DNA from: Halorarius halobius | Lineage (GTDB): Archaea; Halobacteriota; Halobacteria; Halobacteriales; Haloarculaceae | Assembly: GCF_024298865.1 (NCBI RefSeq) | Contig: NZ_CP101161.1 | Coordinates: 1,819,227 to 1,883,226, forward strand | Length of the DNA stretch: 64,000 bases | Reading direction: 5' to 3' | Shown: positions 16,252 to 24,467 of the stretch, in pieces | Layout: every line of letters starts with the position of its first letter | Position numbering within the stretch: the first letter of the stretch is position 1 | The notes under the pieces: model-generated | Told to the model about the DNA's origin: nothing | What the model saw: the letters and a program-made list of their open reading frames with translations, nothing else | Databases searched by the model: none | Translations under genes and position numbers: made by a program

Positions 16252-18198
16252 TCAGCTCCCGTACAGCGCGGCTATCTCGTCGTCGTACTCCTCGCGGAGG
16301 TCGCGGCGCTTCTTCTTCATCGACGGCGTCAGCAGGTCGTTCTCGGCGGTCCACTCCTCGCCGACGACGCGGACGCCACGGACCCGTTCGTGTTTGTCCT
16401 TCGTCTCGTTCACCTCGTCGATGGTCTCGTCGACCCACTCGCGGACGCGGTCGTCGTCGGCCATCCCGTCGAGGTCGTCGGGCACGTCGACGCCCTCCCG
16501 GTCGGCGCGCCGGCGCACCGTCTCGGGGTCCGGCACCACGAGCGCGCCGAGGAACTTCTCGTCGTCGCCCAGCAACATCGCCTGGTCGATGAGATCGGTG
16601 GCGACGAGGTCGTCCTCGATGGGCTGAGGGGCGACGTTCTTCCCGGTGTCGAGTACGAGCAGTTGCTTCAGGCGGTCGCGGTAGGTGAGATAGCCGTCCG
16701 AATCCCGCTCGACGATGTCGCCGGTGCGGAACCAGCCGGCGTCGAACGCGTCCTCGGTCGCCTCGGGCTTGTCGAGGTAGCCCTCGAACACCTGCGGGCC
16801 GCGCACGAGCAACTCGCCCACCTCGCCGTCGGCGTCCGCGCGGGTCTCGTCGTCGACCACGGAGGCGTCGAGCTTGATGTCCGTCTCGACGACCGGCGGG
16901 CCGAGTGAGCCGTGTTTGGGGGCCTCCGGCGGGTTCGTCGCCACCACCGGGGAGGTCTCGGTCAGCCCGTACCCCTGGCTGATGGGCATCCCCATCCCGT
17001 CGAACAGCTCCGTCAGCTCCGGGGGGATGGAGCCGCCGCCGGAGATGAACGCGTCGACGTTGCCGCCGAGTTCCTCGCGTATCTGCGAGAAGACGAGCCG
17101 GTCGGCGACGGCGTGTTTCGCCCGCAACAGCGCGCTCGCGCCGCCGTCGCGCTTGACGGCGCCGTACTCGCGGGCCACGTCCATCCCCCACTCGAAGATG
17201 CGACCCTTCACGCCGTCGGGCGCCTCCTCCTGAATCTGGCTGTGGACGCGCTCGTACAGCCGCGGGACCGAGGTGGCGCCGTTGGGCGAGACCGCCGAGA
17301 GGTCATCGCCGACCGTGTCGGTCGACTCGGCGTACGCGACGGTGCCGCCGGCCGCGAACATCGAGAAGTGGCCCGCCGTGCGCTCGAACACGTGGGCCAG
17401 CGGCAGGAACGACAGCGTTCGGGTGTCCGCGTCGATGGTCATCCCCTCGTCGTCCTTGTCGGGGCGGGGGCCGAACCGCTTGCGTATCTGGGCGACGTTC
17501 GCCCGGAAGTTGCGGTGGGTGAGCTTCACCCCCTTCGGTTTGCCCGTGGTGCCCGACGTGTAGATGATGCTCGCGAGGTCGCCCGGTTCGGGGGCGGCGA
17601 CCCAGTCGTCGTACCCCTCGACGCCGGCCGCCTCGCCCAGTTCGTACACGTCGGCGAGCGTGTACACGTCGTCGCGCTCGGAGCCGTAGGCGTCCATCAC
17701 GACGACGAACTCCAGGGCGTCGAGGTCGTCGGCGACCGACAGCACGCGCTCGGCGAGTTTCCCGGAGCCGCAGACGACCCCCGTCGCCGAGGGGTCGTCG
17801 AGCAGGTACGCCACCCGCTGTGGCGACGACTCGGTGTAGACGGTCGTGACGGTCGCGCCCACGGACAGCAGTGCGAAGTCGGTCTGTGCCCACTCCGGGC
17901 GCGTGTTCGCGTGGATGGCCACCCGGTCGCCCCGCTCGACACCCAGTTCGCGGAACCCGGCGGCCAGTCGCTTCACCACCTCCTGCATCTCTGCGTAAGT
18001 GAGCGACGCGAACTCGCCGTCGGGTGCGGCGTCGTACGCGACCCCCGCGAGTGACCGGTCGACGACGCCGCCCTTGTACCACTGGGCGTCGCCGTCGGCG
18101 TGGCGGTCGGCCGCGTCCGCGAACAGTTCCGGTAGCGTTCCCTCCCGTGTGGCGTAGTCCTCGTACTCGCGCTCTGCCCGGCGCCAGTCGTCGGTCAT
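16252..18198 (-). CDS. Long-chain acyl-CoA synthetase (AMP-forming)
   Basis: The 648-residue enzyme should activate fatty acids to acyl-CoA via an acyl-adenylate. The P-loop-like AMP signature IIYTSGTTGKPKGV is at residues 211-224. The adenine-pocket motif QGYGLTETSPVV and the hinge/A8 region with GWFRTGDIVERDSDGYLTYRDR follow. A long lid helix region between the two (starting around PRLYERVHSQIQEEAP) is typical of the long-chain FadD15/Faa type rather than acetyl-CoA synthetase. ATG 18198 starts MTDDWRRAEREYED; the open frame upstream is shadow. The gene is divergent from the HTH-10 regulator at 18385 and faces the PGF-CTERM protein gene. Confidence 0.92.
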   Translation of the reverse strand: MTDDWRRAEREYEDYATREGTLPELFADAADRHADGDAQWYKGGVVDRSLAGVAYDAAPDGEFASLTYAEMQEVVKRLAAGFRELGVERGDRVAIHANTRPEWAQTDFALLSVGATVTTVYTESSPQRVAYLLDDPSATGVVCGSGKLAERVLSVADDLDALEFVVVMDAYGSERDDVYTLADVYELGEAAGVEGYDDWVAAPEPGDLASIIYTSGTTGKPKGVKLTHRNFRANVAQIRKRFGPRPDKDDEGMTIDADTRTLSFLPLAHVFERTAGHFSMFAAGGTVAYAESTDTVGDDLSAVSPNGATSVPRLYERVHSQIQEEAPDGVKGRIFEWGMDVAREYGAVKRDGGASALLRAKHAVADRLVFSQIREELGGNVDAFISGGGSIPPELTELFDGMGMPISQGYGLTETSPVVATNPPEAPKHGSLGPPVVETDIKLDASVVDDETRADADGEVGELLVRGPQVFEGYLDKPEATEDAFDAGWFRTGDIVERDSDGYLTYRDRLKQLLVLDTGKNVAPQPIEDDLVATDLIDQAMLLGDDEKFLGALVVPDPETVRRRADREGVDVPDDLDGMADDDRVREWVDETIDEVNETKDKHERVRGVRVVGEEWTAENDLLTPSMKKKRRDLREEYDDEIAALYGS

Positions 18199-18384
18199 CG
18201 GTAGCGGGTGGACGGCCCGGTTCCAACGGTGTTTCGCCGTCAATGTGTGGTATTCCTTTATCCGCTGTGGCGTGGTGACGACCCACACGGGGCCGCAGTC
18301 GTGCGGCCGTTCTTCTGGTCGGGGTTGAAAAACGCCGGAGGAGGCCGGCAGAAGGGTTTTTCCCGGAGTGGCGCACGCTCCGGT

Positions 18385-19038
18385 GTGCGCTTCATCACGT
18401 TCCTGCTCGTGCCGCCGGACGGGCAGTTCCACCCCATCGAGGCGAGCCTCGAATCGGCCGGGCTCCAGCGCCGGGCCATCCACCGGTTCCGTCTGCTTGA
18501 CGACGACACCGTCGTCTCGCTGTACGAACTCCAGGGGGACCACGAGACGGCCCAGACGATGCTCGATGACCACGACGCCGTCGCGTCGGTATCGACGACG
18601 GCGCTGGGCGAACGCGTGTTCGCCCACGTCCAGTTCGAGCCCACCGACCTCATCGAGCGGGTCTACGCCATCCCCCAACAGCACGACCTGGTGCTCGACA
18701 TGCCGATGGAGTACGCCGACCGCGGCGCGTTGCGGGTGACCGCCATCGGCACGCTGGAGACGTTCCGGGAGGCGATGGGGTCGATGACCGAGGAGGTGGG
18801 GCTCCGCCTTCTGGGCACCGGCGACTACGTGCCGACCGACCGGGGGCTGTACGCGCAGTTGACCGAGCGCCAGCGCGAGACCCTGCGAGCGGCCGTCGAG
18901 GTGGGCTACTACGAGGAGCCACGGCAGGCCAGTTACGAGGATATCGCCGACGAACTCGGCGTCTCGACTGGCACGGTCGGCGAGCACCTCCGCAAGATAG
19001 AGGCGACGGTGCTGAAGGGAGTCTTACCTCAGAAGTAG
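18385..19038 (+). CDS. HTH-10 (Bat-type) transcriptional regulator
   Basis: The 217-residue regulator starts at GTG 18385 (VRFITFLLVPPDG), about 30 nt after a T-rich TATA-like GTTTTTC. Its N-terminal half begins with the same motif layout as the paralogue at 13568 (GQFHPIEASLESAG against EGFHPIDRAVAED). The C-terminal HTH is LTERQRETLRAAVEVGYYEEPR followed by EDIADELGVSTGTVGEHLRKIEA. It is divergent from the long-chain acyl-CoA synthetase and probably regulates it. The stop overlaps the convergent MTH865 gene by 10 nt. The sensory ligand is unknown; the neighbours suggest an acyl or lipid signal. Confidence 0.86.
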   Translation: MRFITFLLVPPDGQFHPIEASLESAGLQRRAIHRFRLLDDDTVVSLYELQGDHETAQTMLDDHDAVASVSTTALGERVFAHVQFEPTDLIERVYAIPQQHDLVLDMPMEYADRGALRVTAIGTLETFREAMGSMTEEVGLRLLGTGDYVPTDRGLYAQLTERQRETLRAAVEVGYYEEPRQASYEDIADELGVSTGTVGEHLRKIEATVLKGVLPQK

Positions 19039-19283
19039 CCGCGGTCGTCCATCCCCTCGACGAGGTCGTCGACCAGTTCGTCGACGCTGTCGTAGGGGTA
19101 GTCGGCCTCGCCGGACGCCTTCTGGTTGAGCTCCATCGCCGTAATCTCCTCGTCGCCGACCTGGAAGCTCGTCGCCGGCCCGTTCGGGAGCGCGGGGACG
19201 AGGTCCATCGGGCTGTTGACCGGGTAGTCGGCGCCTTCGAACGCTTCGGTGAACTGCTCTCGCACGTTCTCTTTGTCCGCCAT
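19029..19283 (-). CDS. MTH865-like family protein
   Basis: The 84-residue protein matches the small MTH865 family, an archaeal EF-hand-like helical fold of unknown function. Family hallmarks are YPVNSPMDLVPALPNGP (residues about 21-37), ITAMELN, and the C-terminal DYPYDSVDELVDDLVEGM. ATG 19283 is chosen over the upstream ATG 19295 because a GGAG precedes it. A TATA-like CTTAAAG at 19349-19343 on this strand lies at the end of the upstream HTH-10 gene, so the gene may have its own promoter or run on from that regulator 58 nt upstream. It overlaps the convergent regulator gene by 10 nt. Confidence 0.85.
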   Translation of the reverse strand: MADKENVREQFTEAFEGADYPVNSPMDLVPALPNGPATSFQVGDEEITAMELNQKASGEADYPYDSVDELVDDLVEGMDDRGYF

Positions 19284-19341
19284 AGCAGACGCCACTCCTG
19301 GCTCCTCCCCCGTGGTCCTGTCGCCGCAACTGTGCGGCTCT

Positions 19342-20031
19342 TTAAGTCTCGGCCGCCGCGGGGACGAGCGCCCGGTCTTCCTCGGCGACCTCCCTGAGCA
19401 CCCGTGCCTGTATCTTTCGGAGGTGTTCGCCGACCGTGCCGGCCGAGCAGTCGAGCGCCTCCGCGACGTCCGCCTGCGTCGCCGTCCGGGGCGTGTCGTA
19501 GTAGCCGACCGCGACGGCCGTCGCCAGCACCTGCCGCTGGCGGTCGGTCAGCACCGACGCGAGTTCGTCCGTCGACGGGTGGTATCGTCCCGCGCGTTCG
19601 AGCGTGATGGAGAGCGCGTCGGGCACGGCGTCCGCGGCGGCACGGATGTCGGACTGCTTGCCGGCGACGGTGACCCGAAGCGCCGTCTCGTCGACGAACT
19701 CCAGTGGCGGGTCGACGGTGAGCCGGTGCTCGGAGACGAGCGACAGCAAGGTCGCTACCGGCTCCGTCGGCTGGAAGTGGACGCGGGCGTGAAAGGCGTC
19801 GGTCGTACCGCCGGCCTCGAAGATGTCGAACGAGCGGACGGGGTCGGCGGCCGCGAGCGTCTCCCGCATCGCCGCCCGGTCGCCGGTCAGCCGGTACAGC
19901 GTGACGCCGGTGCCGTCCTGCAGGAGGTCGAGATGCAACAGCGCGTCGGGGTCGACGCTCGGCGGGGCCTCTCGCCCGACGAGTTCGAAGGGACCCTGGC
20001 GGCTCCGCAGGAGGAACCGGGCACGTCGCAT
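19342..20031 (-). CDS. HTH-10 (Bat-type) transcriptional regulator
   Basis: The 229-residue protein is the third HTH-10 regulator within 6.5 kb. Its C-terminal HTH is LTDRQRQVLATAVAVGYYDTPRTATQADVAEALDCS split over two helices, then AGTVGEHLRKIQ. The N-terminal half (LHLDLLQDGTGVTLYRLTGD) aligns in style with the two neighbours, so the three probably arose by duplication and diverged. A TATA box, CTTTAG, at 20061-20056 on this strand is centred 27 nt before ATG 20031, predicting a leaderless transcript. The MTH865 gene follows on the same strand. The target is not known. Confidence 0.86.
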   Translation of the reverse strand: MRRARFLLRSRQGPFELVGREAPPSVDPDALLHLDLLQDGTGVTLYRLTGDRAAMRETLAAADPVRSFDIFEAGGTTDAFHARVHFQPTEPVATLLSLVSEHRLTVDPPLEFVDETALRVTVAGKQSDIRAAADAVPDALSITLERAGRYHPSTDELASVLTDRQRQVLATAVAVGYYDTPRTATQADVAEALDCSAGTVGEHLRKIQARVLREVAEEDRALVPAAAET

Positions 20032-20217
20032 AGCCGACGACTGCGGCCTGTCAACCTAAAGTCGACTGCCGGTTGTCTCCGACCGTATTTACGCTGGTAG
20101 GTGCAATCGCGGCCGAAGTCTCGGGAACGTTTTTGCCCGGTCGCGCCCTCAGTCCGGTCGAATCGCCCGCCTACTCTCGGTGAAAAGGCTCACGTAGCGT
20201 CAATAGTTACACCGGAC

Positions 20218-21120
20218 GTGGACCGCAGTCGCATCGTCGTCGCCCTGCTCGCCCTGCTCGCGGTCGTCTCCATCAGCGTCGCGGCCGCGACGCTCAACGA
20301 CACCGCGGGCGGGAGCGGCGGCATCGGCGCCGGCGACACCGAGGACCCCGGGCTCGGCGAGGGGTCGTTCGGTATCGACCTGTCGCCGCCGACCATCAAC
20401 GACGCCGGGGCTCCGGGCTGGCTGGCCGTCTGGCTCGGCCGCCTGCTACTGCTGTTCGTCGTCCTGGCGTCGCTGTACGCCTTCTACCAGCTCTACCGCG
20501 AGTACGGCCCCCGCGGGGTCGCGTTCGCCGTCGTCAGCGCCGTCGTGTTCGCCGCGCTCGTGTTCCTGCTGTTCGGCACCGGCGAGGGCGGGATGGCCCC
20601 GGGCCTCTCCGACTCCGACCGGAACAACACCTCCATCGTCCCCGGCGGCGGCGTCCCCGGAAACGCGGACACGAGCGTCCCCGCGGCCGACCCGCCGACG
20701 GTGCTGGCGGTGCTGTTCGCGCTCGCGCTGGTCGGCGCGGGGGTCGTCCTCGTTCGCGCGACCGGCGACGACGAGTTCACGCCCGAACCCGAGGCCGTCC
20801 CGGCCGGCGAGGAGGACGTCGAGGCGGTCGGCCGCGTCGCCGGCGAGGCCGCCGACCGCATCGCCCGCGGCTCCGTCGTCGACAACGAGATATTCCGCGC
20901 GTGGCGCGAGATGACCGACCACCTCGCGGTCGACAACCCCGAGGCGAGCACGCCAAGCGAGTTCGCGGCCGCGGCCGTCGACGCCGGGATGGCCCGCGAG
21001 GACGTCGAGGCGCTGACCGCCCTGTTCGAGGAGGTGCGCTACGGCGACGCGCCCGTCACCGACGAGCGCGAGCAGGAAGCCGTTGACGCGTTGCGGCGCA
21101 TCGAGGAGGGGTACGCGTGA
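20218..21120 (+). CDS. DUF4129 membrane protein
   Basis: GTG 20218 starts a 300-residue membrane protein: a signal or anchor helix (VVALLALLAVVSISVAAATL), a second and third membrane segment around VAWLGRLLLLFVVLASLY and VFAALVFLLFG, a low-complexity Gly/Asp linker, another helix, and a C-terminal cytosolic DUF4129 domain. The domain signature is DNEIFRAWREMTDHL through TPSEFAAAAVDAG. DUF4129 proteins accompany DUF58 and MoxR proteins and transglutaminases. This is the first gene of a four-gene operon with overlapping starts and stops. The start is the least certain part: the frame is open to 20101, but only the GTG at 20218 is followed directly by the hydrophobic segment. Confidence 0.75.
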   Translation: MDRSRIVVALLALLAVVSISVAAATLNDTAGGSGGIGAGDTEDPGLGEGSFGIDLSPPTINDAGAPGWLAVWLGRLLLLFVVLASLYAFYQLYREYGPRGVAFAVVSAVVFAALVFLLFGTGEGGMAPGLSDSDRNNTSIVPGGGVPGNADTSVPAADPPTVLAVLFALALVGAGVVLVRATGDDEFTPEPEAVPAGEEDVEAVGRVAGEAADRIARGSVVDNEIFRAWREMTDHLAVDNPEASTPSEFAAAAVDAGMAREDVEALTALFEEVRYGDAPVTDEREQEAVDALRRIEEGYA

Positions 21121-21683
21121 GACGCACCCTGCTAGTCGGGGCCGCGACGGCGCTCGCGGGGCTGGCGGTCGTGTTCGTCCCCGCGCTGGCTGTCGGGTTC
21201 CCGGTCTCGTACGGGCTGGTCCTGCTGGTGGGGGCGCTCGCCTTCCTCTTCGGTCTCGCGCTCGTCCGGGCGCGAATGGCGACCGACCGCGACACCGCGA
21301 CCCTCCGAGAGGTGGAGGCGCGGGCCGACCAGCCGGTGCCCGGCGACGGGTTCGACGCCGACCTCGCGGCCATCTCGCCCCGGCGCGACCGCGAGAACGA
21401 CGCCGCCCGCGCCCAGGTGCGCGAGCGGTTGCAGGCGGCCGCGCTGGGCGTCCTCTCGCGGGAGGGCCACCCCCGCGAGGAGGGGCTGGAGATGCTCGAC
21501 ACCGGCGAGTGGACCGACGACCCCGTGGCGGCGGCGTTCTTCGCCACGGAGCCGGTCGAGGCCGACGACGACTCGCTGGTCGACCGGCTCCGCGGGTCGA
21601 CCGAGGCCCGCACCGGGTTCCGCCAGCAGGCCCGGCGGGCCGCGCTCGCCGTCGCCAGGCGGGCGGGGGTGGCCGATGAGTGA
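21117..21683 (+). CDS. Two-helix membrane protein of the DUF58 operon
   Basis: The 188-residue product starts at GTG 21117, sharing GTGA with the stop of the DUF4129 gene. Two membrane helices at the N-terminus (LLVGAATALAGLAVVFVPAL and YGLVLLVGALAFLFGLALV) are followed by a soluble, charged helical region of about 130 residues. In haloarchaea a protein of this build always sits between DUF4129 and DUF58; recent annotations call it DUF7269, a name I give from memory. The stop overlaps the DUF58 start by 8 nt, implying tight translational coupling and probably a membrane complex. Confidence 0.78.
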   Translation: MRRTLLVGAATALAGLAVVFVPALAVGFPVSYGLVLLVGALAFLFGLALVRARMATDRDTATLREVEARADQPVPGDGFDADLAAISPRRDRENDAARAQVRERLQAAALGVLSREGHPREEGLEMLDTGEWTDDPVAAAFFATEPVEADDDSLVDRLRGSTEARTGFRQQARRAALAVARRAGVADE

Positions 21684-22989
21684 GACCGTCGTCGACCCGG
21701 CCGAGCGGACCGACCCCGACACCGTCGACCGCGAGACTGGTCGGTGGCGCGGCATCGGTGCGGTGGCGCTGTTCGCCGCCGCCGTCGGCGTCGTCGTCGC
21801 CCAGCCGGCGCTACTGCTGGCGGGGTCGGTCGGCGCCGTCTTCGTCGCGTACGCCGCCGCGAGCGCCCCGCCCGAAGGCGAGGTGGAACTCACCCGCGAA
21901 CTCGACGACACGGAGGCCGCGCCGGGCGACCCCGTCGGCGTCACGGTGACCGTGACGAACGTCGGCGACTCGACGCTCCCGGACGTGCGGGTCGTCGACG
22001 GCGTCCCCGCCGGCCTGGAGGTCGTCGAGGGGTCGCCCCGCCTCGGCACCGCGTTGCGCCCGGGCCGGAGCGCGACCCTCCGGTACCGGGTCGAGGCGAG
22101 CCGTGGCGAACACGCCTTCGAGGCCGCGACGGTGCTGTTGCGTGGCTTCTCGGGCGCCATCGAGCGGGAGACGACCGTCCGGGCGACCGAGCCGACGGAA
22201 CTCGTCTGCGTGCCGCCGCTGGAGACGGGCGTGCCGATGCCGCTCCGGACCCAGACCGCCCAGTACACGGGGCGGGTGGCGACCGACACCGGCGGCGCCG
22301 GCACCGAGTTCCACGCCGTCCGGGAGTACCGCCCCGGCGACCCCATCTCCCGCATCGACTGGCGGCGGGCGGCCCGCACCGGCGAGTTCGCCACCGTCGA
22401 GTACCGACAGGAGCAGGCCGCGACGGTCCAGTTGGTCGTCGACACCCGCGAGGAGGCCCACGCCGGACCCGAGGACGCCGCCTCCGCCGTCGAGCGGTCG
22501 GTCACCGCGGCGGGCGAGTTGTTCACCTCGCTGTTGGAGACGGGCGACCGGGTCGGCCTCGCCTCCTACGGGCCGAAGGACACCTGGCTCGCGCCGGGCG
22601 CCGGCGGCGAGCACCGGGCGCGGGCCCGCGACCTGCTGGCGACGGACCCGGCGTTCGGGGCGACGCCCGTCGACGAGCCGTTCTTCGCGGGCATCCAGTT
22701 CAACCGCCTGCGCCGCCGGCTCTCGCCGGAGACGCAGGTGGTGCTGTTCTCGCCGGTGACCGACGAGTATCTCGTCAGCGTCGCCCGCCGACTCGACGCG
22801 TACGGCCACCGCGTCACCGTCGTCAGCCCGGACCCCTCCGATGCGGGGTCGGCGGGCCGGGCGCTGGCCCGCGCGGAGCGTGACGTCCGCCTGTCGGAAC
22901 TGCGACGGGCCGGCATCCGCGTCGTCGACTGGGGCGAGGAGTCGCTGGCCGCGGCCATCGCGGACGCCAAAGCGAGGTGGGACGCGTGA
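21676..22989 (+). CDS. DUF58 family protein
   Basis: The 437-residue protein starts with two membrane helices (residues about 25-65). A CARDB or Ig-like strand domain follows (VTVTVTNVGDSTLPDVRVVDG), then the DUF58 signature region GTEFHAVREYRPGDPISRIDWRRAARTGE, split here at residues about 213-241. A von Willebrand-like Rossmann part comes last (VQLVVDTREEAH). DUF58 proteins work with MoxR ATPases in assembling or activating other proteins, often with roles in stress or envelope maturation. The start overlaps the previous stop by 8 nt and the stop overlaps the next GTG by 4 nt. The MoxR gene is not adjacent but lies at 25683-26630 on the other strand. Confidence 0.9.
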   Translation: MSETVVDPAERTDPDTVDRETGRWRGIGAVALFAAAVGVVVAQPALLLAGSVGAVFVAYAAASAPPEGEVELTRELDDTEAAPGDPVGVTVTVTNVGDSTLPDVRVVDGVPAGLEVVEGSPRLGTALRPGRSATLRYRVEASRGEHAFEAATVLLRGFSGAIERETTVRATEPTELVCVPPLETGVPMPLRTQTAQYTGRVATDTGGAGTEFHAVREYRPGDPISRIDWRRAARTGEFATVEYRQEQAATVQLVVDTREEAHAGPEDAASAVERSVTAAGELFTSLLETGDRVGLASYGPKDTWLAPGAGGEHRARARDLLATDPAFGATPVDEPFFAGIQFNRLRRRLSPETQVVLFSPVTDEYLVSVARRLDAYGHRVTVVSPDPSDAGSAGRALARAERDVRLSELRRAGIRVVDWGEESLAAAIADAKARWDA

Positions 22990-23513
22990 GCGGGGAGTCG
23001 GCGGACGACGCGGCCGGCGAGCCGGCGGGGTTCGAGCCCGGCCCGTCGAACCTCGGCCGCGGGCTGACGCTGGCGGCGGCGCTGGCGGCCGCAGTGACGC
23101 TCGCCCCCTCGTTGCCAGCGGTGGCCGTCGGCGTCGTCGCCGTCGGCCTGTTCGCCGTCGCGCTCCGCCGGGGGTCGCGCCGTGCGCTCGGCGTCGCCAC
23201 CGGCGCGCTCGTCTGTGGCCTGCTCGTCGGCGGCATCTACGGCACGCCGCCCGAACTGCTCGTCGTCTCGGCGGGCGCGACAGTGCTGGCGTGGGACGTG
23301 GGCGACACCGCCCTGGGCGTCGGCGAGCAACTGGGGCGGCGTGCCCGCTCCGAGCGGCTGGAACTCGTCCACGCGGCCGCCAGCCTCGCGGTCGCCGTGG
23401 TGGGTGGCGCCGTCGCGTACACGGTGTTCCGGCTGGCCGGCGGCGGCCGCCCGCTTCTGGCCGTCGTGTTGCTACTTCTGGGCGCGACGATGATAGTCGC
23501 CGTACTCAGGTGA
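22986..23513 (+). CDS. Multi-spanning membrane protein closing the DUF58 operon
   Basis: GTG 22986 shares GTGA with the DUF58 stop and begins a 175-residue protein with about five hydrophobic helices (for example LTLAAALAAAVTLAPSLPAVAVG and LLAVVLLLLGATMIVAVLR). A short conserved acidic segment, VLAWDVGDTALGVGEQLGR, lies between helices. In other haloarchaea the matching position holds a protein recently named DUF7519 (from memory). No enzymatic motif is visible. It is presumably the membrane partner of the DUF4129/DUF58 set. Confidence 0.75.
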   Translation: MSGESADDAAGEPAGFEPGPSNLGRGLTLAAALAAAVTLAPSLPAVAVGVVAVGLFAVALRRGSRRALGVATGALVCGLLVGGIYGTPPELLVVSAGATVLAWDVGDTALGVGEQLGRRARSERLELVHAAASLAVAVVGGAVAYTVFRLAGGGRPLLAVVLLLLGATMIVAVLR

Positions 23514-23550
23514 GCGGGGGGCTTTTGCGCCCGCGCCGCGAACGACGGCC

Positions 23551-24093
23551 GTGACCGAACGCCTCGACATCGAACACGACCTGCCCGACCCGCTTCGCGA
23601 GGCGCTCCGCGACGAGACGCGAACCGTCGGAACGCTGTACAACGCCCTCCAGGACATGGACGAGGAGGCGTTCGCCGACCGGTTCGGCGGCGCGCTGGTC
23701 GCGTTCCGCGAGGCGCTCGCCGACACGGACGCCGAGTTCGCCATCGCCGTCCTCGGGCTCCACGTCTCGGAGGACCCCAACGACATGCTGGCGGGCGCGG
23801 ACCTCCTCTCGGTCCACGAACCGAACGACGACGGGAGCGTCTCGACGCTCCTGTTCACGGGCGAGGCCGGCGTCCCCGACACCTGCGTCATGCTCCCGGT
23901 CCGCCCGGACGACTGCCCGCCCGGCTCCGGGGAGCCGGTCGGCGACATCTCGGTCGAGGCGTTCCGCGAAATCGTGGCGGCGATGCTGTTCAAGCGGTTC
24001 GACCTGCTCCAGAACGACGTGGACGGCTACCGCGACTCCTACCTCCGGCCGACGGTCCGCGGGCTGGAGGCGTACGCCGACGCCGCGCTGTAG
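23551..24093 (+). CDS. Haloarchaeal soluble protein, unknown function
   Basis: GTG 23551 opens a 180-residue acidic soluble protein with no signal peptide or membrane helix. The sequence is mixed helix and strand, with a predicted strand-rich centre (AEFAIAVLGLHVSED, then TLLFTGEAGVPDT) and a C-terminal helical part. It has two Cys (TCVML and DDCPPG) within 20 residues that could bind metal or form a disulfide. I do not recognise the family. It lies 37 nt after the DUF58 operon and 2 nt before the next membrane gene, so it probably belongs to the same transcript as the latter. Confidence 0.6.
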   Translation: MTERLDIEHDLPDPLREALRDETRTVGTLYNALQDMDEEAFADRFGGALVAFREALADTDAEFAIAVLGLHVSEDPNDMLAGADLLSVHEPNDDGSVSTLLFTGEAGVPDTCVMLPVRPDDCPPGSGEPVGDISVEAFREIVAAMLFKRFDLLQNDVDGYRDSYLRPTVRGLEAYADAAL

Positions 24094-24095
24094 CG

Positions 24096-24449
24096 ATGTC
24101 GATGGCCATCGCCCACTTCGCGTTCGGCGGCGCCGTCACGGTGCTCGTCGTGACGTATCTCCTCCCCGGGCTCCCGTACCCCCGGGCGGCGGCGCTCGCT
24201 GGCGGCGTGTGGGCGATGCTCCCCGACGCTCACTGGGTGAGCCCGGTCGCGGCCGCCGACCTGAAGGCGCTCCACGCCTCGCGGCTGGTCGACGTGTTCT
24301 TCCTGCACCACTCGCTCGACACGCTGGACCCGACGGACTCGAAGCGGGTGGCCGCGGCGCTCGTGGCGCTGTTCTTCCTGGTGACGCTCGTCGCCGAGCG
24401 CCGCGAGTACCGCGCGCTCGAGCGAGTCAGGGAACTGTCCCGCGAGTAG
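24096..24449 (+). CDS. Small membrane protein with His/Asp motifs (DUF457-like)
   Basis: The 117-residue protein starts 2 nt after the previous stop and has three hydrophobic helices. Motifs IAHFAFGG near the start, MLPDAHW in the middle, and FFLHHSLDTLDPTDSKR place His and Asp residues as in a shortened membrane-bound metal hydrolase of the DUF457 type seen at 5593. It is about half the usual length, so it may be a relative or a partner, not a complete enzyme. The C-terminus is a charged helix (ERREYRALERVRELSRE). Confidence 0.62.
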   Translation: MSMAIAHFAFGGAVTVLVVTYLLPGLPYPRAAALAGGVWAMLPDAHWVSPVAAADLKALHASRLVDVFFLHHSLDTLDPTDSKRVAAALVALFFLVTLVAERREYRALERVRELSRE

Positions 24450-24467
24450 CCCGACGGGGCGGCCCGA

